Below, piece after piece: positions 33,948 through 44,381 of a DNA stretch of 64,000 nucleotides. The stretch lies in the NCBI GenBank assembly GCA_900155495.1, contig FTLJ01000232.1, forward strand, positions 1 through 64,000, written 5' to 3'. Source of the DNA: Porogramme epimiltina (Eukaryota; Basidiomycota; Agaricomycetes; Polyporales; Polyporaceae). The notes below the pieces were generated by a model that was not told where the DNA came from, did no database searches, and saw nothing but the letters and a program-made list of their open reading frames with translations. A program made the position numbers and the translations under genes. Each line of letters begins with the position of its first letter. The stretch's first letter is position 1.

Positions 33948-36104
33948 TCAAACCTCGATATCCGCGAGCAGCTGCTCAGTCGCCCGCCGCGAGTCGCCCT
34001 GCTCGCTCCAAGCGGCTTTGAACTGTTCCCGCACGCGTTGGATCTTCGCTCGCTTCTTGGCACCGTCAGCGCCGAACGCCATCTCGAGAATCTTCCGTGC
34101 CTCGTCCGTAATCGCCTGGGGTGTGCCTACCGGGGTCACACCAGTACGATAGATCCTCTTGAGGCCGTGCCCTGTGCGAATCTGAATGAGCTCATATGCG
34201 ATGTTGAGAGTCTCCGACATGTGGATAGCGTTAAATGCTTCGTATGATAGGAAAGGCCAGCAAATCCTAAGGTGGAGAATAAGGTCAGTGGGTTCATATT
34301 CTAGAACGGTGCCAGGACGCACATTGGAACGCCGGCTTCAATAGACTCCACGACGCCTGAGTGGCCGCAGTTGGTGACAAACCAACCAGTAACCTGCCAG
34401 ATGTGAGTATGGGCGTGAATAACAGACGGCGGGGGATGAAAGCAAAGGCCCACGCACAGGATGGTTCAGAATCATTTGTTGAGGACACCAAGTTGACAGA
34501 AGGCCCAGCCCTGACCTCTCTATTCTAGCACGAATATCGTCCGGAACGGAAGCCGCGTAATGGCTCAGAATCTAGGCGTGCATAAACACGGTCAGGACTT
34601 CTATCGTAAGCCAAAAATACTCACGAAAGGTATACTGAGCTCCAAGACAACGTCCAAGAATGCCCAGAGTTTCTCGGGGTCCTTGGGCCATTGCTGGGTA
34701 CCAAATGATATCTGCAAATATCATGTCAAAAGCGTAATTCGTAGTGCATGAAGTGAGACTCACGTATAGTAGAGAGTTAGGACCATGGCTCTTCAGAACT
34801 GCGCTCACGAAGTCCCGGATCTTCGCGCAGCCATCAGCTTGTGCCAGCTCCACCTCTACAGCCTGCGCACCCCTCGATACAATCGGTCCAATATGGTAGG
34901 CCCCTCGAGATGTCTCTGCCATCCACGCGGTGTTACCAATGATTGACATTCGATCATAACATTCGGGCGTGGGAGATATGAGTCCGTCGCACTCTGCGAT
35001 CGCGCTATAGACGGAGGTTATGAATGTCAAAGGCAGAATGAATGCCGTTGCCCACTCACTCGAAGGTGATAGTCCAGCGAGCCGAAGCGGCAGATATGTG
35101 AAACGACTGGATGTACGTAAACATCATGATGCACGCAGATGGAGTAAGAAATGGACGCACTTCCTGGGGTTGGACTTCGTAGCTGTACATGGGCTCATAC
35201 CCAGGTATACGTATGAGGACGCTACTCAGATACCGAATCGTCTTGATAAGACTGTGATGAGCATTTTGAATGTGATAAACAATGTCATCAACCTCCTTAC
35301 CTCTTCTATGGTATCTTCCGGTGCCAGCTTGCTAGCTGTCAGCTCAAGCTTGGACCGCAAATCTTTCACGCACCCCCTGTTAGCGGGGCCGTGGAGGAGG
35401 AAGAGAACTGAGGGCGCATGGGGATACCAGATGAAGAACTTCAGTGGCACCTGTGACCGCGCCCTAACGCTTTTCATCAGCTCGGCAGTACAATGCTAGT
35501 CGCGACCCGATCGGTCAGACAGAGAACAGACACCGAACGGCAAGATGTGCAGCTAACCAGAGGGACGCCAACGGCGGCACGCGGCGGAGGGAGCGGATCA
35601 TGCTCCTCTCCAGTTGTAGGACAGGAAAAAGCCTGCGATACCGCGAGCTTGTCATACAACTCCAGAAAAGCTGCATCGAAGAGCGGGTCGGCCAAGAAGT
35701 CGTCCCGTTTCGAAGGAAGTGCGATCAGCCTACAAAGCGAGGAAACTGAGGTGAGCAACTGTCACTGGTGGGGGCCCGTTCCCTGGGGTCGGCGCGCGGG
35801 CCCCGAATGTAGTGCGACCTGACCTGATGTAGGACCGAGCCGACGCGTCCGTGACTCCGAGCTCGCTGCGCACTTCGTCGCGCGCTCGTTCGAGGGCGTC
35901 GGCGCGCAGGACAATGGTAACGTGCACAGCCCGAACAGCGACGAGTCTGCAAGCAAAGTCGCAGAACTGGCGGGTGTTCGCTGTTTGGGTGGGGATGCAT
36001 GTGGGGTGGTTGGCGGATCAGCACAAATTCAGTAAGCGCCAAGATAAGCACTTACACCATTCGCTTTTTGCGAGCAGGAGGACGTGTCCTGCCTCTGTGC
36101 TCAT
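33948..36104 (-). CDS. UDP-glycosyltransferase (GT1 family)
   Basis: Eleven exons, 510 residues: 36104-36056, 35980-35824, 35729-35558, 35495-35301, 35241-35161, 35106-35060, 35004-34764, 34711-34625, 34571-34458, 34393-34323, 34266-33948. The N-terminus (MSTEAGHVLLLAKSEW, then VHVTIVLRADALERAR) is the acceptor-binding Rossmann half. The C-terminal donor half has LLYISFGTQQWP and the UDP-sugar box: STWCPQQMILNHP at about 369-381, then GWFVTNCGHSGVVESIEAGV with the key His, and ICWPFLSYEAFNA. Fungal GT1 enzymes glucosylate sterols, flavonoids, terpenoids or xenobiotic phenols in the cytosol; the acceptor is unknown. All exons close in phase. It could act with the nearby monooxygenase in detoxification, but they are not adjacent. 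It lies tail to tail with the MAT2B-like gene. Confidence 0.9.
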
Positions 36105-36483
36105 TTAGATTGGCTACGCCGCTGGGAGTCGGGGAAGTGGAGGTGACGGACGCTGTAAAAGAGCGGAGGTGTGTTGTGGAAAGAGAGAAATTTGGCAACA
36201 ACGTGCCACGAGACTTTTTACGTGAACTGGGCGCCCTGACTTTCCCGAGCTGATTGAAGTCTAATCGTCTGGGGACATGTGCAACTAAACAACCTGACAT
36301 CATTTGCTGACCGGGAAAGGGTTTCTTGACAACAAAGGCGAGAAGCACAAGCCACGCGAAGGTGGCACGCCACGGATCAGGTCTAGGCCCGAGGCCTTCA
36401 ACGTCGATACTATGACTAAACAACATCATACCAATCGTACAGATAGGCTCACCAGCAACAAAATACACTTCCGTTTTCCGAAC
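36105..36483. other. Intergenic, glycosyltransferase promoter
   Basis: About 380 bp between the start of the glycosyltransferase and the end of the beta-lactamase-like gene. Nothing further recognised. Confidence 0.5.
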
Positions 36484-38404
36484 TCACTCGCCCGCCCTCG
36501 TCATTACCACCGCCAGTGAGGGTACATGCAACCTGCGCTCATCGCCGGCACCCGAGAAATATACCGCGTTGATCGTCGCGTTGTTGCGCATACCCCACTC
36601 GTCCAGTGTGACCCAGTATGGCATGCACCCCTCGTGCCGCTTCCCGTTCAGAGCAGCAAGTCCCACGTCAATCCTGCAGCCCAATTCCATCAGCTCATTG
36701 CGCAGGAATGTGAAGGGTGCGGACACGGACCGAAACTCGTCCTTACGCGTGGGGCGCAGCGCGACGCGTCCTTCCGCGCCGAGTGTCTTGAGGGCGTCTT
36801 GGCCGAAAAGCGTGAGGCGGTCGATGTAGAGTGTCCCGTCATCGACGAGAACGCGCGCATTCGAGCTCCCGCCGGCGCCGTCCGAGTGCCACTCCCCAGC
36901 GTAGAGCTGTGCCGCGGCGTCCGCGAGAGCTGCGTCGAACGCGGGTTGGAGGATCTCGTATGCGTCGTAAACCAGCTCGCCCGAGTCCGGGAATGCACCG
37001 GCCATGAGAAGCACGACTCCCACGCCGCTTGTCGGGTTCACGGTTACGGCTGTATGGTACCCGCCGACGTTACCCACTACACGCGCGTGAGGATGGTAAG
37101 ATGATGCGCCAAGGCAGCAGGGAGGGGAACAACGGACATACTTTTCTGGAAGATCCGGCGTGCACGTCCTTGGGTATCCCAGAGTTTGACGATCTCCCAG
37201 ACGAGACCGACCTCGGTTAAGTCATCTTCCAGCGCATGTACGGAGCGGAGCCACTTCTGAAGATAGTGGTCTGACAGCTAGCTTTTCGGGTGGTGTGCGC
37301 TGAGCAGGGTCTGCCCGAGGGTTATCAAGTCAGCGAGCGACGCAAACTGCCCACCGGAGGGATTCATGGGGTTCAAGAAGTCCATGTCCTGCGAATCATC
37401 ACACTGAACATCAACGCCGTGAGGAGAGGAAGCGTTTGGACTCACAACGACTTCGGGTTCTACGGAAGAAACGACAAGTTTTGCTCGGTTCGAGTTTGTC
37501 GCGAGGAAGTGGCTACTATTGAGTCCCATCGGTCCGAACACGTCCCGCTGGAGTAACTCTGCATGTGTGAGAGCGGTTGGCCTTCCTGACGCTACACGAT
37601 CCGCGGCGGCGAGCGCGAGGCCCAGGACGCCAATGCCGGTATTGGAATAAGAAGGGAGCGTCCATGGGAGAGCGACAAAAGGATGGTTTGGGAGATCTTC
37701 GAGCACGCTTTCTTCAGAGGGGAACGGACGTCCGTTGATGGGTGGAGGGCCGCTTCCAGCAGTATTCCAAGGCCATCCAGATGCGGTCCCTGGAGGCCAG
37801 TCCCTGCCCATCCCGGACATGTGGGATGCAAGCTGAGCGAGCGTAATTGGGGCATCATCTGCGGAGGGGTAGGGCTGATCGGGGTCCAGTCCTTGGAAAG
37901 TATACTTAAAATCCTTGAGATGCTTGTCCACTCTGTCGTCCCTAACCCGCGTTTGGACGCGTCAAAATCGTGTCGGCACGCGCATAAAACAGCCACGCAC
38001 CATGAGATGACCCCTCGTTGCTCCAAAATGACTCCTTCGAGCACCGTGAACAATTTGGACACCGATGCAAGCCGATACATTGATTGACTGTTCACGGGCG
38101 AAGACCTGGTCTCGTTCGCCCGCAATGGCCCGAAGTTGTGTTCATAAAGGGTACCGTTGGAGGTGACGACGGCGACCGAGAGCGTATCGATATTCTCTGT
38201 CGTGAAGCGGGAGGTGAAATAGTCATCAAGCGTTTTAACGGCGGCGTGTATAGCGGGGTGAGAGATCAAAGGAGGTGTGTCCCTGAAGACGTTCGGAAGG
38301 AGTGGCTTGCATGTTGAAACCCCAGGTGACGGGGTGGAATTCTCTGGGCTGCCCGATAGATACGAGAGTATGGAGAACACGACAGAAGGGAGAGAGGTCC
38401 ACAT
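36484..38404 (-). pseudogene. Class C beta-lactamase-like gene with an in-frame stop
   Basis: Four exons, 38404-38001, 37941-37446, 37388-37142 and 37076-36484, close in phase to 580 codons, but codon TAG at 37280-37278 interrupts exon 3. A signal-like N-terminus (MWTSLPSVVFSILSYLSG) precedes the serine beta-lactamase/transpeptidase-like fold: catalytic SxxK as LASVSKLF (about 112) and YxN as SYSNTGIG (about 231). After the stop, homology continues at once (LSDHYLQKWLRSVHALEDD, GLVWEIVKLW, then GNVGGYHTAVTVNP and a C-terminal beta domain). No GT donor could splice the stop out without deleting conserved sequence, and the position corresponds to a Leu in the expected PKSLLSPY-like segment. Family members are secreted or membrane esterases/peptidases (LACTB, AmpC-like). 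Either a fresh nonsense allele or readthrough; a truncated protein of about 370 residues would keep both catalytic motifs. Confidence 0.82.
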
Positions 38405-38947
38405 CGAGGCTCTAGACGAGCGTTGATGTCTAGCGACGTTGCGTCGGACTTCGGGTGTTCAGGACGCCGAAGACATCAGACGCATTTGGCCACTAAGTTG
38501 ACGCATCTCCCCCGACAGTAAAGCACAGTTGGGGTAGGAGTTGTAGTTAAGTAGGACCATGTAGAGGCTTAATGGAGCATGGCGAAACAGCAGTGGGGGT
38601 CAAGAGCAAGGCAGAGCGCGAGTATCCATTATGCCAATAACCGAGGCTTCTCTATTCGCATACAATACTATCTGTTTAGAGCAATTCATTCATAGCACCA
38701 GATCGCGAAGCTGGCTATCGAAAGCCTCTAATTACAACATCCAACCATTCTTGCAAGCCAGAAACCCGAGTAACAATACATTATAAGGGGAAGATATGGT
38801 AAGTGAAGTCAGATGTAAGAAGGCGATGGTCATAATTGCTTGTGCTTATGCGAGAAGTGGATGGTGCAATAGTAAATTCGGGTGTCAAGAGAATAACACG
38901 GACAAAGCACAACAATGTGCTCACCGGCCGCCACAATATCTCAGCCT
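38405..38947. other. Intergenic
   Basis: About 540 bp between the beta-lactamase-like start and the HMG-box-like gene stop. Nothing recognised. Confidence 0.5.
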
Positions 38948-40762
38948 CTACTGGGCGAAGGGGCTGAGAGTGGATGGCCGGTTGGTCATCTCCTCGAAGA
39001 TGCGCATAGTGTCGTCCAGCGACATTGGGAATTCCTCGCCCGGAAGGTCCGTGTCCAAGTACTCACCCTCGAGCCAGTCCAGGAAAGCTTCGGTGTCCAT
39101 AGTTGCGCGAGGTTGGTTGATAGATTCCAGAGACTCAATCGGCGCTTTAGTGGAGGTTGCATAGGCAACAGCAGCCCCTTCTTCGTCTGCCGCCAGGGCA
39201 ATCATCGTCTCGCGTTGGCCTTCGGTAGGCGCGACTGTTGACGGTTCTCCTGCCATGTTCAACAAGGCGAGAGCGTTGGTCGGCTTAGTTCCGGTATAGA
39301 GGGACGGCAAAAGGCCGTGGGATGTGGCTTTCGCGGAGCCGGTGAAACTCTGGTGTGACGGCATCGACATCACAGGATTGGGCTATGAACGATGGAAACA
39401 TTAGTCGCCGGGAATGACCAGTGAACTTTCATAAACACTGACGAAATCAGAGAATGACTGAGGATTCATCGCTCGCCCAGCAAAGCCACCTTGGGTGTTG
39501 GCGGTGTAGCGCAAGCCATCGTGGTATCGCCCTCCTGGTAGTATGTGCCGATAGGGATTCTAGGCGTCACTTCAGAACCAGAACTGCCGGAAAATCGCGC
39601 GAACGACTCACCATCGCGTGGAGATATCCCACCATGTTACCACCCCACCCATTCACACGGGCTATCGAAGGACCCGTTTGGGGTGGAAACATACCACCTT
39701 GCAGGTACGGCTGCTGATTGACCAGGGCGTAGCCGTAAGGTCCTCCAATGACCGGAAAGACTCTTTGAACTCTGTTCATTCCATGAATCTGGTTCATGTA
39801 ACCTTGCGCGCCCACGGGAGGGCCCTGAGGTACCGGAAGGCATCGGGGCACCAGAGGGTACTGGGGTACTGGAGGGTATTGGGGCACCGAAGGGTATTGG
39901 GGCATCGGAAGGTATTGGGGTACCGAAGGGTATTGGGGCACCGGAAGGTGTCGGGGAGGCTCCTGGACCTGGGCAGGACCAACGCCAGGATAACCAAGGC
40001 TGTTGCAGCCATGCTTCGCAGAATCTAGGGTTCGGTGATGCATGTCACTCTGTCCTTATGGTATGAGCTACGGCGCACTATGCGAGAGGTAGCGTGAAAA
40101 GACGCACAGCGTGAGAGGGCGAGGAGCCGCAGGTGTTTTCAAGATCATCCACTGTAGTGTACTGTTGTATGTGATTGAGTGGGCCTTGAAGTGATGGGAC
40201 CCCACGCGTAGGGACCTAGTAAAGGTCGGTCGGATGATTTCATTCACGGACGGACGACGGATAGACATACGGGAGCATAGATTGTACCGTTAACCATAAC
40301 ATCGCTCTCCGCATCGCTACTGCTCTCCGTATCGCTATCGTCCCATGTGCCAAGGGATGAGCTCGAGCTTGGGGTAGTTGCTGCCGAAGTGCAGAGTGAG
40401 GGCAGTTGTGGTGGAAGGGTCTCGTTCGGACGGATGACTTCGCCCTCGCCGTATGCTTCGTCCACTTCGATCATCCTTTCTTTCTGCGAAAGCTCGTGAT
40501 CTTCACCGGCCTCGCGCGCGTGGAGGTTGCGAGAGCCGCCGAGATCGGCCTTTCCCGACCGTTCTGCTGCCTGCTGAGGCTTCCTCTGTAGCTTCCACTC
40601 GTCCTTCTTGCACTGGGGCTCAGCGGCCCAGCACCTCGAGGCGGCCCGTATTAGGTCTTGGTGAGAAGGGTTTTGCTCCCCAGTCACGCGCATTGCTTCC
40701 TCAAGAATTCGGTCCTTGTTCGCCATTTTGTACAGGAGAAAGCGGTTTGGCGTGCTGGACAT
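38948..40762 (-). CDS. HMG-box-like protein with proline/tyrosine repeats
   Basis: Five exons, 40762-40271, 40161-40108, 40049-39612, 39559-39443 and 39382-38948, all introns phase 0; 511 residues. Near the start (TPNRFLLYKMANKDRI ... LIRAASRCWAAEPQCKKDEWK, about 4-60) is a pattern like fungal HMG boxes, which bind DNA in the minor groove: the PN-F-LY start, an Ala/Ser-rich middle helix with Trp, and a K-DEW helix. This is followed by an acidic/Ser segment (SSSSSLGTWDDSDTESSSDAESD), a low-complexity VPQYPx hexapeptide repeat, and an acidic C-terminus (MDTEAFLDWLEGEYLDTDLP). That layout suits a transcription regulator with activation regions. Known fungal HMG proteins include mating regulators, but no partner gene is nearby, so no such role is claimed. 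An in-frame extension upstream exists; ATG 40762 is chosen for its place just before the box. Confidence 0.55.
39834..39941 (-). repeat. Six 18-bp tandem units coding VPQYPx
   Basis: Six consecutive imperfect 18-bp units encode VPQYPS, VPQYLP, MPQYPS, VPQYPP, VPQYPL and VPRCLP within exon 3 of the HMG-box-like gene. Such in-frame arrays change copy number easily by slippage or unequal exchange. Confidence 0.8.
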
Positions 40763-43480
40763 GGCAGGGGAAGTATATACAGACGAGATCGGGAAGGACG
40801 ATGAGTGGGAGTGGGAGTGGCGAGGGATGGCTGAGGTAGAGTAGAGACTAGGGATGGAGGGACAAGTTAGCTTAAAAGCAGGGACGGAGCACACTTTGGC
40901 CTGGACATACAGTAGCAAAGCGTGCCTCGTGGCACAAGAGGATGCTCAGCCACTCCGATATGTTGTCCTACGACCATGTCGCCCCCCATCGCGTCAAATT
41001 TCGCCAGCAGCTTGAGTCGTTTTGCAGGCTTGATCTGCTGGACATGTTAGGACGTGGAGAAATCTTGGAGAGGGAAGGACGCCCGAAAACGTGAGGTATG
41101 TATGACGCGTGACGTCATACACATGTAGGCAGGGAAAATGAACACGAACTGACGCGCTGTTTCTCGTCTACTTCCCGATTGTTGCCCTTCGTATTATCCG
41201 CATCCGTCTTGTACGGTCAGGAGTTAACAGAAGTCAAGATAAGGCACAGTGAGGTTGAAGGTCCCAGAGAGAGCTGTAAGAGTCGGCTACATAGGTTTGA
41301 TATGGAATGGCGAGGACATCGAGGAGTCGCCCCGACGACATAGCAGCACAAGGAAAGGACGGGTGTAAAACACAGAGCGCCCCCGTCGACGTCAAAACTT
41401 GGGTTTTTCGCGGATCAAGATGATGGCCCTGCTATGCTAGCGACCGCCGACGACAGCACGCTGAGCTTCAGGCCTGCCCTAGAGTGAGGGCATATAAGCG
41501 CCCACACAAGCCCCGAGCCTCGCCGTGTGGCGTGCGCGTCGCGATGCCGCACATCTCCGCCCTCTCGACTGGACATTTGTCTTTTTGTTTTGAGCTTTAT
41601 TGGTGCCTCTACCGTGAAAACCGGCCTGAATCGTGTTCACCGCCAGACAATGTGTACACCATTATTGTGCCCGTGGATGATGCAACGAGAGCGAGAGCGA
41701 GAGCAGGCAACTAGGAGATCTCACTTCAAAGAAATATTTACGCTATGCGGCTGTCAACTATACTCGAGCTTCGGTGTGCCGTTTGAGGGCATTATGTACA
41801 CATTATATCTGCTCCTGCCGGCTTCGTCCCAGACGAGAAATACTCTCCTGGCTCTTTGACGTAGCAGTGCCCTGCTTCTCTGGAAAGTGACCGCTCACCC
41901 CAAGGTTATGACTCCTTAATTGTTGACTACGCCGTCTAAAGTGCGCACGCCCGCCGCTTCTACCTCTGGTAGTGCTGTCACTGGTCGGACGTGCTCTCTG
42001 AGTGTGGCGTCGCGTATTGAGACCATTCATACACGCGATCCTGACGAAGACTCTCATTTCGTGCACGTTGCCGTGGGTCGTCCCTTAGCCTGAGGCGGCG
42101 GCGTCATTTACTGACCGGGCATGTTCAAATTTCCCAACCATCATGGCATCTCAAACGCAGAGGCTGGCTGTCTGCAGCTCTACCCTGGTGATTTAACCAT
42201 TCGTGAACCCCTGTCGCGGATCCTTGAGCGATTGGAAAGAGGATAGCTATAATGAGGCGGCCGGCGCAACCTCGATCTCCACAGTTCTCGTCGCCACGGT
42301 CTTCGGCCTCCATGACCCTCTTTTTAAACGGTCTGCAAGGCTGTACGCCAGACTATGGCCAAATTGAGGGCGATAACCTGCAGAAGTTTATGCAATACAA
42401 CCTCGCCGTAGGTCATGTTTAAAGCAACTAACGCATAATTTATGAATACTCAGCCTCGATTGTAGTAACGTAACATACGCAACCCAGGGAAAACGTGCGG
42501 AACATTCCGAACAGAGCGTAGACGGCCGTCTTATCAGTCTACTCACGGTCGGAGGGGAGCATCCAAAGAGGCCGTGGTTAATTCGTCTGGTGTTCTATAA
42601 GGGGCAAATACAATAGAAACGGACAAAAAAGACGCAAAGCCCTCCAAAATCAGCAGTGCACATGCGCACCCGAACTTCCCTCGAACGATCTTCCCCCGAA
42701 CATAGGCACGATTGGTCCTTCATCCGGAAGGCCGCGAGCATCTGCGCGAGGAGCAACAGGGGGTGTTCGGATGCAACGCCGCTAGGTCTAGGTCGGGCGA
42801 TACCGAACGCTACCCTTCGGTCTCCTATCCGTCGTCGGCGGCCAGCAGACAAACGCGAGGCCTCGCGTAGCCGTACGCGCAGCCGCAGCGCTCGGCGTCC
42901 TAAACGGGAGCGAACTGGGGCGGGCGCGATGGGAAAGGTTTTCCATGGGGCGGGGGGCGTGGGCGGCCAAGCCGGAGCGGTCCCGACAGCCAGTGCGCCC
43001 CGAGTGCGGGCGACGCGCGATGGGGAAGGGCGGCTGGCCGTTTTGGAGAGTGCTGGAGTACAGCCGGCGTTGGCTGTGGCCTGCATGTGGCTAAGGTATG
43101 ACGTTGATCTAGCAGGATTGGGACTGTAGAGCTTCAAGTGCCCGGGGCTACCCTTTACCCGCCATCCAAAGCTGTCGTGCCGTTGCCACCGCTATTGTCA
43201 GGCCCTAAGATCTGTTGCAGAAAGGTTGCGTTAACTGGTACAGCGGATCCCAGCGCGACGACACTCCACCTCAACCATGTGCTGCGTTAGAACAGTCGTA
43301 CGTATGTTGCGGTCACTCAGGAGCTCGTCGGGCCGACTTAAAGCCTTTTCGGAAGCCCGGATACACACGCGTGCGCCTTGGTGGACTCGTGCTTGACGAG
43401 TTCGGGCACTCGAACCTCCGTGTAGGTGTAGCTGTTAGGTGTGCGCAGCCCAGCCTGATGAGTTCGTTGCCTACAGAACG
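40763..43480. other. 2.7-kb gene-poor stretch
   Basis: This covers the HMG-box-like gene promoter and further upstream DNA. A TGACGTCA site at 41110-41117 sits in a 15-nt word (41104-41118) identical to 32244-32258. Two overlapping opposite frames at about 42600-43140 are Arg/Pro-rich and look like composition artefacts. No transposon ends were seen. Confidence 0.5.
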
Positions 43481-43696
43481 TCAGCCATGATCTAAAACGA
43501 GGCATATTAGACGTGAGGAATTCGAGTCAGGCATACGGCATCTGGAAAGAAAGTAGATTCTACTTCCTACTTGTATGCGTCGTCCGAGTCCCGGAGCATA
43601 GGTGAGATGGCAGTCCTGTAGAGTTCTCGGAAGCGCGGGGGGTATGACTGTCGTGTATTTAAGCACGATGCGTAGTCGGGGAGGCAGCGCAAGCAC
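43481..43696 (-). pseudogene. Possible relic of an F-box-like gene start
   Basis: The translated segment ALPPRLRIVLKYTTVIPP resembles the start of the F-box-like gene at 54.0 kb (NVPDTLRIVLEYTLQIPP). After about 30 residues the likeness stops, and no further exons are found. It overlaps the upstream region of the small secreted peptide gene. This could be a decayed fragment or chance. Confidence 0.25.
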
Positions 43697-43752
43697 CTAT
43701 ACGCGTTGTACCCCCTCCCCTCCTAAAGTTACCTCATCCAACATATCGAGTA

Positions 43753-44006
43753 ATGCTCCTCTTACGACCCGTCGTCGCTTTCGCCTTGATCGTAGCGGCA
43801 TCTATCGCATCTGCGGCTCCTATCGAAGCACGAGGTAAGAGCGAGTGGATGGTGAGATAGCCGATAGCTCACCAAACGTGGTAGGAGATAACACTGGGAA
43901 GCTTTGGCGAGGTTATGCCCATGAGGCGATTGATAAGGGTGCGTGGTCGATATTTGCTGCGGGAGACAACTCTCAACTTAAGGATGCAACTAGCAAACGT
44001 TTCTAA
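43753..44006 (+). CDS. Small secreted peptide
   Basis: Two exons, 43753-43834 and 43885-44006, 67 residues, missed by size-filtered gene finding. Exon 1 encodes a textbook signal peptide (MLLLRPVVAFALIVAASIASA, then APIEARG). A 50-bp intron with GTAAGA donor and GTGGTAG acceptor closes in phase. The mature part, about 43 residues, begins DNTGKLWRGYAHEAIDK and ends in SKRF before TAA; it has no cysteine, so it is not a disulfide-bonded effector type, and no CaaX box, so it is not a mating pheromone. No known family recognised. A C/T-rich leader with TTTAAG precedes the start. Basidiomycetes secrete many such short proteins during growth on plants or wood; the role is unknown. Confidence 0.6.
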
Positions 44007-44381
44007 CGAACGCATCGTCACCCGAGTGAATTGAATCGGCCGCAGTCTATTTGTGAAGTTAGAGTGGCAGCGTGCTTACCACGGTGCTGGTTCATTCCAT
44101 TGGGCTAGAATCACGGGAGAAGACAGGCAGTATCGAATTACGCAAAGTTTGTAGCACTAGTTTCGGTGATGACTATATTCTGTTGGAGTTACATGAATGA
44201 ATGGGTGCTATTGTTGAATAGGGTCGACAATAACGTGCGTACTATGAACGTAAGGTAGCCCCCCATGTATGACACGAGACGATGGGGGCAGTCCACCCCT
44301 TGGAGCATACCAAGAGTTGTCGAGTGCCACGCCACGCAGAGCAATTAACCAGGCCAAATAAGCAATGCATTAAATAGGACG
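44007..44381. other. Intergenic, between convergent genes
   Basis: About 375 bp of 3' flanks of the secreted peptide and TPR genes. Nothing recognised. Confidence 0.5.

Noticed and set aside
22837..36104. Monooxygenase, GH28 and glycosyltransferase as one secondary-metabolite cluster
   Set aside because: No backbone synthase is present, the genes are separated by unrelated ones over 13 kb, and the GH28 is a wall-degrading enzyme.
38948..40762. HMG-box gene as a mating-type regulator
   Set aside because: The box is divergent, and no homeodomain, pheromone or receptor gene is nearby, so only an HMG-like regulator is claimed.
42595..43137. Overlapping 157- and 180-codon frames on opposite strands
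   Set aside because: Both are Arg/Ala/Pro-rich without domains; no splice or promoter evidence favours either.
43753..44006. Secreted peptide as a mating pheromone precursor
   Set aside because: It has a classical signal peptide and no C-terminal CaaX farnesylation box.
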